Below the pieces are notes generated by a model. It saw only the letters and a list, made by a program, of their open reading frames with translations, was not told where the DNA came from and did no database searches. A DNA stretch of 19,326 nt from Gryganskiella cystojenkinii (Eukaryota > Mortierellomycota > Mortierellomycetes > Mortierellales > Mortierellaceae), in the NCBI GenBank assembly GCA_015852425.1, contig JAAAIG010000745.1, positions 1-19,326 on the forward strand. Reading direction: 5' to 3'. The position numbers were made by a program, and so were the translations under genes. This document shows, piece after piece, positions 1-9,315 of the stretch. The stretch's first letter is position 1, and each line of letters begins with the position of its first letter.

Positions 1-2
1 TT

Positions 3-2288
3 TTGATGAGCATTGCGCAACGTCAACCGAGCGCCATTGGTGCCTCCCGAGTGATTTTGGACTACTGTGTGAGTCACGCGATCGAGTCCCGGAATTTGTC
101 TTTCTTGTCGCCATTGTTTTTGAGCCTTCATGAGTTCATGAACTTGTACCCGGAAGAGGCATCCGAGTACCTTTCAAAGATTGCGTTTATCCCGGCACAA
201 CAACGGTCGTTTATTATAAATAACCATCAAGTCGCACGACCACCTGTGCTGTTCCGGATGTCGTTCTGGAAGACGAGTTCGGTCCCACTTTACCAGGTGG
301 ATGATCCGATCCTGCAACTGGTCGTAACTCCGCCCAAGGAAAAGGACCCTGTGAACGATACGTTTACGCGACCTGTGTTTATGACCTCATTTGATGCGTT
401 GTGGACGTATTTGGATGAGAAATCCGAGGACCGCAAAAAGGCATCTTCGGATTCGCCATCGAAAGTTCTAAAAGCTGCGACAGTGTATTCACCCCTGACG
501 AACGAGAAGGGTTCATCGGCGACTTCTGAAGATTATTGGGCGAAGATGGAACGGAAACAGCGACAAGGGTCGAGTTGGATCAGGACTGGATTACACATGA
601 TCCGACACAAGGCGCAGTTCCGATCCAAAATCTATGTCAGGAGTCATGATTTCAACTTGGAGTTCTTTGATAATCCAGCCATCGCCGCTTTGGTCGCTTA
701 CAAGTGGTAAAGAACATCAGAACAATGTGCAAAGAAGGTATCGAATATGTGAGTATGCGTCCAGGCTCTAATTCAATTGACTGTATTCACTTCCCGCGCC
801 ATTTCTAGGAACACGATCGGTTACTCGTACTGGTTCTTCCGGTTTATGAGTCAATGTGTCTTTTATGCACTAGTTTATTTCGCTGCCCTGTTCCAGGTCT
901 ACGATCGGGCGAATCCAAATCCACCGATCGCTCAGTATATCGCGATCATTGTCCTCGGCTCGATTTTTCTGTGGTTGGAGATGTTACAGGCGATCCGGAA
1001 TTGGCATCGGTACAAACGATCGAGTTATAACTTCTTGGATCTGATCGCGTATGGGTTACCGATAATTGCCAGTATCGATCAAATCATAATCAACAGGATT
1101 GGAGAATCTCAAGGCAACACGAGAATCCTCAGTTTCACTGTCCTGATTATTTTCGTGCACATGGTAACGGGAGTTTTGTTTTTTTCTTTTGTTCAATGTT
1201 CTGAAAAACAAGAAAAATATCCGATTCGGGTCCTTAACAAAAATGTGTTCATCTTCTTTTATATTGTAATATAGCTATTTGAGGCACGCGTGCAGGAGGG
1301 TATTTGCAAATATGTTACTATCATTCAGGAAGCCGTTGTGGAGATTAAGGTGTTCCTCGTGATCTTTGCTGCGGGTCTCCTTGGTTTTGCGGTTGCGATC
1401 CTACATCTGTTCCATGGAAAATGTCCTATGGGTCCTATGGGCGATTGTCTTGTCAATGTCCAGGACAGTAATAGCACGTTCCCGGACAACTTTCTTAGTG
1501 CTGTCTCTTCTACTTATTTCTTCATGGTGAGCTTTTTTGCCTTTTTTTTTTTGCCTTTGCCCTTTGGGTTCTTTAGGGACTCTCTTTGACTAATGCGATC
1601 GATTTCTTTATGCGCGCTAATACTTAGGGTGGGATTTATGACCCTGTGAGTGAAAACTTTAAGGGTACGGATTGGGCCTTCCACCTGATGATGGCTATGT
1701 ACTTCTTTTTCACGGTCATCCTGATGCTCAATGTGCTTATCGGTAAGTCCTGGCCCCAATCATTTAGTCCGCGATACATTGGTCTTTATAACAAGATTTT
1801 GCTGAACCTTTATTTTTTTTTTCTCTTTCGCACTTTTGACCATGTTTAAATTTTTTATCATACTACCAGCCCTGATCAACGTCGCCTTCATCAAGGGTGG
1901 TGACGGCTGGCGTTTGGTCTGGATCGAGTCTCGATTGCAGTACATTGAGGCCGCCGAGAACATGTCTTATCATATACCAGGGTTTAGGGATGCACATGAT
2001 AACTATTTCCCCAATGTCATCTATTTCACCGCAACCTGGAAACAGATCAAGGACTACAAAGAAAAATACGAAGAAGGCAACAGTGGCCCTCGATCGTCGT
2101 CTTTGAAGGCCAACGAGACCATTCAGAGGAACGAGCAGGATACAGCCCCCGTTGCTGCTGCCCCCGAGACACCTGGTGCGAATCTTGCACCGAACCTCGA
2201 AGGAATTATGGCCCAATTGGAAGCTCTGCAGAGGATCATTCAGGAAACGCAGAATGCCAATGCAGCTTCTGCCAGCAAAACTGCGTAA
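3..2288 (+). CDS. TRP-like ion transport domain protein, C-terminal part (5' partial)
   Basis: This is the last five exons (3-706, 809-1163, 1275-1526, 1628-1742, 1870-2288) of a cation-channel-like membrane protein; 614 residues are visible and the N-terminus lies left of the window. Four GT-AG introns of 101-127 nt keep one frame. Numbering from the first visible codon, residues 1-235 are cytosolic. Six hydrophobic segments follow at about 243-264, 276-296, 308-329, 340-357, 374-399 and 453-482. A re-entrant pore-loop candidate lies between the last two (about 424-444, with YFFMGGIYDPV). This is the Ion_trans fold. The sequence NPAIAALVAYKW just before S1 resembles fungal TRP-like proteins with very large N-termini. 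After S6 comes a W-rich stretch and a C-terminal helix with coiled-coil character (about 580-605). There is no regular Arg/Lys series in S4, so voltage gating is unlikely. Ion selectivity and membrane location cannot be read from the sequence. The gene converges on HGD, with 222 nt between stop codons. Confidence 0.85.
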
Positions 2289-2510
2289 AGATATAAAAAT
2301 ATATTCTTGGCAGGAATCCAAATTGATCAGAGGCATATACGGACATGAACAAATATTTAGCTCAATGCATTCTTTACGAAAATGTCCCACACAAAAGCAA
2401 CAAAATATACTATTATTTTTACAGTTAGTTTACTTTTGGTGAAAATGATTTTGGTGGGGGGAATACTAGAAGAGAAAGGTAAGAAATGCAAGGATGTAGA
2501 CTCTCTTTTT
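2289..2510. other. Convergent 3' intergenic spacer (channel gene / HGD)
   Basis: This AT-rich spacer separates the stop codons of two convergent genes and must hold both 3' ends. It contains A/T runs (for example ATAAAAATATA near 2293) but no perfect AATAAA on either strand. Short plus-strand reading frames across it show no family resemblance. Confidence 0.6.
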
Positions 2511-4494
2511 TTACTCGTGAGAAGCCAACTTCCAGTTAGGGTTGAAGTTGTCCTTCAATCCCTGCCAGGCCTGGAAGTAATCATGCTGGACCTTTCCGGA
2601 CTCCTCCAAAGCCCAGTGCGTGGGCTGGAGCTGCATCGAGGACTCAAACATAAAGGCCTGGTTACCCTTGCCAATGTACACTGGCTTCAAGTCCTCGGTC
2701 GAACCCTTCTCGAACGAAGGAGCATCGGGTCCATGAGGTGTCATCATCGAGTGCAACGAGGCTCCACCAGGAACGAATCCTCCCTGCTTGGCCTCGTACG
2801 ATCCATGGATCAATCCCATGAACTCGGACATGCAGTTCCGGTGGAAGTAAGGAGGGCGGAACTGATAGAGATCAACACGTAAGTTGAGCAATTAAAATAT
2901 TGAGCGTGAGAAAAATTTCTTGTGGGCGTTTGGAATTTTTCCTTTTACGGGTTGCAAAAACGCATGATCGACAAAAGCAGGGTGTTCAAACTTACAGTGT
3001 GCTCCTGAACAGACCAACGAGGGGGGAAGATGACAAAGTCAGCAATAGCAACACCGGGCTTCTCAGATTTGCAAGTCAAGACCGTGAAGATCGAGGGATC
3101 AATATGATCGAACGAAACAGAGTTCACAGTGTTGAAAAGCGCCAGGTTGTACTTGTAGGGGGCATAGTTTCCATGCCAGGCAACGACATCGAAAGGGGTA
3201 TGGTTCTGGTGAGCCTCAAAGAGACCACCTCCGTACTTGTTAATAATCCTGAAGGGTCTCTCCTCCTCATGCTTGAAAGCCGCAACGGGGGTCTGGAAAT
3301 CACGCTGGTTCGCCAAGCCGTTAGCACCAATGGGACCGAGATCGGGCAAGGACCAGGTTCCGTTGAAGACCTCGCAGATGTATCCGCGACTAATTTTGGG
3401 ATCGAGAAAATATGCTGGTTAGCATACGAGACGTTTGGCCCAGTGCATTCCAGTAGAAAATAGCTGCAAGGTGTTCTTCTTACCTTGGTCCATCGGGAAG
3501 AGCAACAGAGTAGCGGATACCACGCTGGATCACGCAAATCTCGTTAGGGTGAACCATGATCTTTCCAAACTCGGTCGTGATGTCCAAGCGACCCTGCTGG
3601 GGAACTAATTGCGTTCGTGAGAAGAGCGTTAAATTCGGCTGCTCATTTTCCCATCAACTGCGCTATTACATTGATTTTGTGCTCGTGATCTCCCAAAATC
3701 TTGTGTGGGGATGCACACTTACCAAGCAAGAAGTCACCATCCGAGTTGTAAAAGGCAGCGTCGTCCATGGACTTGTTAGCGGCATAGACAAGGACGGCCA
3801 TGCCGTGCTTGACACCGACATCACCTGCACCAGCGATCGAGTGCAAACCCTGGACGAAATCCGTGGGTTCTGTGGGGATATCGAAGGGAGACCAACGGAG
3901 CTGGTTGGGTGTCACAGAGACGTTCTTCTCATCCGTGTAGTTTCCAACCAAGTGCTTGTTGGTCTTGAGGGGCTTGAAAGGCGTATGACAAACCGAGGGA
4001 CGGATGCGGTAGAACCAGCTATTGTGAGTACAAGAGAAAAAAGATGGTTGTTTAGTTTGGATTTTCAATTGGGCTTGAAAGTCAGAGGGAGTTTTGTTGT
4101 ATGAACAAGAACATGGAGAATGCAAATGGCGCTTAAGAGGGTCTCATGACATGAGTAAAACGTACGTGCGCTCATTGTGCTTTCTGTCGACGGTGAATGC
4201 AGTACCGGAAAGCTGCTCAGCATAGAGGTTGTAGGGGCAGACCTGGGGGGTGTTCTGGCCTGTTTTTGTGAGATTGAGACAGGAATTGAAAGGCGTGTCA
4301 TTAGTCCATGTATCGTTCAGGTGGAGAGAAGTCATTGGACTCTCTTTTTGGTCGGTCACATTCATTCCTTTTGGAAGTCCAAAACAAAAAGCTTTTCTTT
4401 GTTTCAACTTACCCTTGGGAAGAGCATTGGGAAGAGCCTCAGTGGAAAAGTGGTTGCCAAAGCCGGGCTGGTATGAGTAGTCTTTTGAGGCCAT
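2511..4494 (-). CDS. HGD: Homogentisate 1,2-dioxygenase
   Basis: The enzyme opens the aromatic ring of homogentisate with O2 to give maleylacetoacetate, in phenylalanine/tyrosine catabolism; it is a cytosolic non-haem Fe(II) enzyme. Minus-strand exons are 4494-4413, 4259-4166, 4018-3723, 3604-3484, 3389-2996 and 2861-2511. The five introns of 94-153 nt are all GT-AG. They splice to exactly 445 aa, the same length as human HGD. Family sequences include [13 protein letters not shown] at the N-terminus, [23 protein letters not shown] and [16 protein letters not shown]. The family's iron ligands are all present as H336, E342 and H372 (TPHGPD). The start at 4494 is the only ATG that gives the family N-terminus. 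The other tyrosine-catabolism genes, often clustered in Ascomycota, are absent here. The enzyme looks intact, and I see no plausible alternative identity. Confidence 0.97.
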
Positions 4495-5860
4495 GATTGG
4501 GTTGCGTGTGGTTGTTGTTGGGGTGTATGAAGGTAAAGGTCGGGATGGTAGGATAGAGGAAGGGAATGCGTGGGAGAAACGAAAAGAAAAAAAAGAGAGA
4601 AGATCGAATAACGTTCATTTTTCTCTTTCTCCCCACACAAAACGCATTTAAAGGGCTTACCCAAATGAATCACGCGCTCTGATTGGCTACTGATGCGCGC
4701 AAGGGGCTTAGTTCGTGGGTGACTATCACGGCGTTGGCCGTTCTGTTCAAAGTCTGCACAGTCTTTTGTGCAACCCAAAGAAAAAAAGATATCGGGGCCC
4801 TGTCTGGGGTTTGCCAGGTCATGGAAGAAAGAAGGAGAAAAGATGTAACCATGGAAGAAAAAGATCCCTTCCAAAATACTATTGTCCATCTTCAAGCTTA
4901 CGCCTAGGAAAGTACCCCGATTATCGTTATGGAAGAAAAACGCCACCAAAACGATTATTCGCGACGTTGTTCCTTTGTGTCCAACAGCAGGGCAAAAAAA
5001 AAAAGGGTACTTTAACCTATCATGAATCTATCCAACACCCAGGGCCCATCTAACGACACCAACGACAACGACGCAATTGCTCTCACTTCGCCGACCACTC
5101 GGTCGGAAGAGCTCGCTGTACTTTTTTGAACGTAGAAAAAGAGATCGAGGAAATATAATTTGCGTCGCGCTTCAGGACCCCCTTGTTTTGAGCACGGATG
5201 CCTTCGGTCTGTCCGTCTCCCCTGGATCAATGTTTATTCCTGCGGACATAAAGAAGAGGCTCTCATAAACACTCCGAGTTTGACAGGGCAGATTCACAAC
5301 GACCCATGGACTACTTGCATCGTCAAAACGCCAATGAGAAGCTGCTGAAGAAAGAAAAAAGGCATGAACCGTTGGATGCATGCAATTAAAGCCTATGTTG
5401 CACCATAACCAATTTAATGAGTAGAAACTGAGAGGAATAGCTCAGCCTCGGAAGAAGAACGGACGAGGACGAGATACGATGTCCTTGCTAATGACAATTT
5501 GTAGCTGACGATATCGAACAATAGTACAAAAAAAAAAGGGGGGGGTTGACCGATTTTCATTTCATTAAAAGAAAAGGCCTGAAAGATCCTTAGGTACAGC
5601 TCCCGATTCATGCAATTTTCCTATGCTTATTCTTTGCGCGTGCGTGCGTGTGTGCGTGCATTTTGCATTTTGTGACAATCGGTGGCAGGAACCGCCAAAC
5701 AATTGAATTCTCAACGGGTCACAAAAAAAATGGACCCGCAAAAAAGGAGAAAAAAACTGTCAAGGAACACAGAACACAGGAAGAACACACCACGGGAAGG
5801 AGATCAATGCGGTGGTTCTCTTTGCATGGTGAGGTTCTTCATTGAACAGATCCCGCCCCT
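4495..5860. other. Gene-free intergenic region, HGD-proximal half
   Basis: I find no gene here. Short open frames on both strands are low in complexity and resemble no family. Read in the HGD direction, the first 150 nt are pyrimidine-rich and probably form the HGD 5' leader. Other contents are three copies of the 10-mer ATGGAAGAAA (4821, 4851, 4929), poly-A runs near 4995 and 5526, and a short GT/GC-alternating run (TGCGTGCGTGTGTGCGTGC) around 5641. Part of this stretch may be upstream regulatory DNA for either flanking gene. Confidence 0.5.
4647..4686 (-). promoter_or_regulatory. Candidate HGD core promoter (TTTAAA and CCAAT)
   Basis: In the HGD direction a CCAAT pentamer (4686-4682, context AGCCAATCAG) lies about 190 nt upstream of the ATG. 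A TATA-like TTTAAA follows at 4652-4647, about 150 nt upstream of the ATG. The order and roughly 30-nt spacing suit a eukaryotic promoter, but short motifs like these occur by chance and no transcription start can be seen. Confidence 0.3.
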
Positions 5861-6770
5861 GCCTTCTCGTGTTTTCTTCTTCTCTTCTTTCTCATTTCAT
5901 TCACCCCTTCTTTTCTCAATCTCCTCCTCGGTCCCGCCTTTCTTCTTACGTTTCCTTCTTCTCTTCTACTTCTCTTTTTCTTCCATCTGCTTTTATTTTT
6001 TTCTATTCCTCTTTTTTTCTTCCATTTCTCTTCATCAAGCGACCAAAAAAAACACTCTAAACGGAACGCCCGTTTCCTTCGCAAAACACTGTCTAAGAAC
6101 TCCCGCAAGATCTCGATCTTTTCGAACCGTAACGTCTCGTTGTTTGTTATAACGTTCTCTTCTCCACGCCTCGTCATCCTCCTTCCTCTTTCGATTGCAA
6201 AATCTCTAATAGTCAGACGTGAAGTATGAGCGTAATCTCGGTCTGTTGGTTTTTGAGTACGATTCTTTTACTTGGCACAATCTATCGCCTGCATTTCTCA
6301 CTCTCGTACTCGACAAAGTTTGCATGGCTCATGGCGCATGCTCGGGCATGTACTTTAGTTTACTCGTCCTCTTTCTCTCTCTTGCTCTCTTTAACCGTTG
6401 AGGACGGACTCTCGCAATGGAGATTTTGTTCTTTTTGCAAGTATCTCTCTCTCTCTCTTTCTCTTTTTTTTGTTTTGGTGACTGGACTCTCGAGCCTCCT
6501 GCAATGCTCAGATATTTTGTTTCCTTTGTGTCTCGAAATAAGCGCGCGCGTATCTCGTCTTTCGAACAGCGCCCATGGTGCCTGACCACTCATTTAATAA
6601 TGGCTCTCGCGCAAAAGACCTCCCCTTCCCCTTGACCGTTGGCTCAAAAGTCCTGAAGTCTCCTCCTCCTCTTCTTCCCCTCTATTCCCCCTTTTCAGCT
6701 CAAAACAAACACTGGCAGCTCAGCATCCTGTATATTCACGTTTTCTCGAACTCTTTTTTTAAACTTTACT
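5861..6770 (+). other. Pyrimidine-rich tract upstream of the coiled-coil gene
   Basis: The plus strand is strongly biased to C and T, most densely at 5865-6035 and 6150-6200, with a short (CT)n run around 6444-6458 and more CT-rich stretches up to the ATG at 6980. No supportable ORF lies in it: long frames such as 6226-6585 exist because CT repeats rarely make stops and read as Ser/Leu/Phe. It is likely promoter and 5' leader of the gene at 6980. Whether a 5'UTR intron is present cannot be decided from sequence. Confidence 0.45.
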
Positions 6771-6979
6771 TTTAGAAACCGTTAAAAAGAGGCCCCTCCT
6801 CCAGCAACGAAACCCCAAAAGGATCGAAAAAAAGACGGACATCCTTTCTGTCTTCCTCCCCTCGCCTCCTCTTATCTCCTCCTCTCGAACCACAATCCAG
6901 GTCAACCACCTCTCAAACTTTCCAGATCTCCAAAGGATCAGTGTCTCCCTCCCCTCTGAACCCCCCTCTTCAATAACCG

Positions 6980-8911
6980 ATGACGTTGGACACGCTAAGT
7001 CCATCCGCGGCGGTCTCGTCAATGTCCTCGACCCGGACAAAACCACTCGCCCTTCGAAACCTCCAACCTCGGGCTGCAGCGGCCGTCAACTTTGCCGAGG
7101 ACAGCGATTTCGAGGATGACTCTGACTTTGATGACGTGGGTGGAAGTCATCTCCTCAGTGCCGATTACAGAGCACAACGACGGACGACGCAAGAACTCGT
7201 TGATTTCTTCAAGTCGGCCCCACCACCTTCTCCAAGAGATTTACAGCCGATTGTTGAGGAAAAGAAAAAGACACTTTTACAAAGACTTCGATCTCGAAAA
7301 CTCAGTGCCAGTCTTGGTTCCGGAAATAGCCTTCGCCCCCCACTTCCCGATAGCGCGATCATTGGTGGTCCTGCTGGACCAGATGGCAAGGGCACTGTAG
7401 CAACATTACCGAACGGCAAAAAATACATCATGATCGCCGTCGATTATCAAGACAAGGACGGGTCTGCGATCCCGGGGCGACGGCCTGGTTCTATGGACGG
7501 GACCGGTTCAAGGCGCGAGTCCATTATGAGTCAGAACCCGAGTATCCAGGTCACTACCACGACACAAGAAAACGGCCCACAATCTCAACATCAGAATGGC
7601 CATTTAAACCAAAATTATGGTCAAGCTGGAGGTAACGATGGACGACGATCGATTATTATCCAGGCCGGTGGTGGAGAGGGTTCCTCGTTTATTCTCGATA
7701 ACACTCCATTCTTGCTCGACAATTTTGGACTCGATAACGACTTTATTATGCCTTCGAAGGTTAGCTTAAATGGAAGCGTGAACGGTCATCGCAGGACAGG
7801 GTCCGCGAAATCCGGACAGAGTCAGCAGAGCACGAACACTGCTGGAGGTGAAGACATGCGTCGCGGTGGATCAAAGAGAGGGAACAAGGTCAAGTTCAAC
7901 ATGCCCGGCGAACAGCAGCAGCAACATCAACAGCAACAGCAGCAGGCAGGATCAACACAGTTACCTTCAATGGATGAAGAGACCTTGAACAAGGTCCTCG
8001 CGGACCGGATCGCGAATCACAAGTCTCAATTGGAGAGCCATCCCGAGATGGCCACCGGGACCGATGATGCTCCGCCTGAGGTGACACTACCGAAGCCTGT
8101 CGCCCGCAAACGCGTCCGTCATGTCCAGATCCAGACCCAACACTGCGTAATGCGACCCATGTTCACACAAACAGAGCCAATGGAATCCATGGTCCACGAT
8201 CTCGAGGTTAAGGAGTTCAGCACTCAGACCGAGTCTTCCACGACGACTGAGACCACAACTGTCTTTGGGTCCAAGGACTCGTCCACCTCGACGGTTTCTT
8301 CGAGTGGTTCCATGTCCCCAAGCCGATCCCATTACAAGGCCACCGCTGCCGCTGCTGGTTTGGTCGGTACGCTGACTCAACATGTTTCCACTACTACGAC
8401 CTCAGTTTCGACCTCGACCATGATCGCCTCCCCTACCAGCCGTGCTTCTCCTCGATCCCCACCGCGAACCTCTCCCAAGAACTCTCCTCGCCTTGCCGAA
8501 GCTGGATCTTTGGCTACTACCATGGCCACCACTGGTACAGCAACCCTGTCCCCGACAGAGTCCGAGGAACTCGCTCAACTCCGACAACAGAACACCACGC
8601 TCCAGACTCAGGTCGCACACTTGAAGCGTGATCTCGCCTCGGAGATCCGGGCCCGAACCCGAACCGCGGTCGCGATGCAAGATACCCGGGACAAGTTTGA
8701 GATGTTGTCGGCAATGGCATACAAGAAACTGAAGGAGATGATCTTTCAACGCCATGTTCTCGAGATGGAGGTTCGGGAGCTTCGTGCTCAAGTCGATCTT
8801 TTATCGGAGGAAGGGGACCTGTACCAAGGCGCCCAACAACAACAATACCAACAACAACAAAACGGACACCACCACACGAATGGCGATTACGTCTCGACTG
8901 GCCGTCAATAA
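6980..8911 (+). CDS. Uncharacterised fungal protein with acidic N-terminus, TQT motifs and C-terminal coiled coil
   Basis: This is one uninterrupted exon of 643 aa. I cannot name its function. Most of the chain is disordered (Ser, Thr, Gln, Gly, Asn). The ordered-looking parts are: an acidic DSDFEDDSDFDD run (41-52); a motif QELVDFFKSAPPP (71-83) followed by a basic LLQRLRSRK (99-107), a pairing I recall from other fungal proteins of unknown function; NGKKYIMIAVDY (145-156); a poly-Q run (about 312-322); three TQT-like motifs at 384-387, 396-399 and 415-418; an SP-rich basic stretch with repeated SPR/SPP (about 480-505); and a predicted coiled coil (about 527-614), ending in a Q/N/H-rich tail. 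The pattern suggests a cytoskeletal, polarity or septation scaffold, which is inference only. The first ATG of the frame is used as the start; other in-frame ATGs follow at codons 15 and later. The gene is divergent from HGD and convergent with the inhibitor-3 gene. Confidence 0.85.
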   Translation: MTLDTLSPSAAVSSMSSTRTKPLALRNLQPRAAAAVNFAEDSDFEDDSDFDDVGGSHLLSADYRAQRRTTQELVDFFKSAPPPSPRDLQPIVEEKKKTLLQRLRSRKLSASLGSGNSLRPPLPDSAIIGGPAGPDGKGTVATLPNGKKYIMIAVDYQDKDGSAIPGRRPGSMDGTGSRRESIMSQNPSIQVTTTTQENGPQSQHQNGHLNQNYGQAGGNDGRRSIIIQAGGGEGSSFILDNTPFLLDNFGLDNDFIMPSKVSLNGSVNGHRRTGSAKSGQSQQSTNTAGGEDMRRGGSKRGNKVKFNMPGEQQQQHQQQQQQAGSTQLPSMDEETLNKVLADRIANHKSQLESHPEMATGTDDAPPEVTLPKPVARKRVRHVQIQTQHCVMRPMFTQTEPMESMVHDLEVKEFSTQTESSTTTETTTVFGSKDSSTSTVSSSGSMSPSRSHYKATAAAAGLVGTLTQHVSTTTTSVSTSTMIASPTSRASPRSPPRTSPKNSPRLAEAGSLATTMATTGTATLSPTESEELAQLRQQNTTLQTQVAHLKRDLASEIRARTRTAVAMQDTRDKFEMLSAMAYKKLKEMIFQRHVLEMEVRELRAQVDLLSEEGDLYQGAQQQQYQQQQNGHHHTNGDYVSTGRQ

Positions 8912-8971
8912 AAAAAGGAAGAGACTTGACAAGGTCGACATCATCGCGCAGAACCAATCATAGCTGTTACG

Positions 8972-8977
8972 AATAAA
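8972..8977 (+). terminator. Candidate poly(A) signal of the coiled-coil gene
   Basis: A perfect AATAAA lies 61 nt after the stop codon at 8911, within AT-rich DNA, as expected for a eukaryotic 3' UTR. The cleavage site cannot be seen. Confidence 0.5.
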
Positions 8978-9315
8978 TATTCTAATTCATGGCCTCGATC
9001 TCTTCACTTTCTCTCCTTTCCCCATGAAACTTGCGCCTTTTTTCAATTCAAATGAACAATGCCCAGGTTATCCTTTTCTGTCCTTTCATTGCTACCTGCT
9101 GCCTAGAAGAATCCCTGAATGCCAAGCCTTATAGGAAACTGGCAAATGTCATTCCGATTACAGTGGTATCCAGTGCCCCTGGCCTCTATCACACTCCCTT
9201 CTGCTCCCGTTCATTGTGCAGATATAGAGCTTTGCCAGGAATATTTCCATTGGCTCAACTGCAACAAAACGTTCTTTGCAAAAGGTGTTATTGTTTGTCT
9301 AATCTCGGCAATATT
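8978..9315. other. Convergent 3' intergenic spacer (coiled-coil gene / YPI1)
   Basis: No gene is visible. Plus-strand frames at 9031-9366 and 9119-9415 are Cys-rich translations without recognisable family sequence and without any start or splice context of note. The stretch should hold the 3' UTRs of both convergent genes. Confidence 0.5.

Noticed and set aside
2900..3463. Long plus-strand reading frames across 2382-4476
   Set aside because: They lie antisense to the HGD exons, whose minus-strand translation is unmistakable family sequence; the plus-strand products resemble nothing.
5641..5660. GT/GC alternating run as a possible telomere-like or Z-DNA element
   Set aside because: Only about 20 nt long and imperfect; nothing else supports a functional element.
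6226..6585. 119-aa Ser/Leu/Phe-rich ORF resembling a membrane protein
   Set aside because: It is produced by CT-rich DNA, which reads as Ser/Leu/Phe with few stops in any frame; no family sequence is visible.
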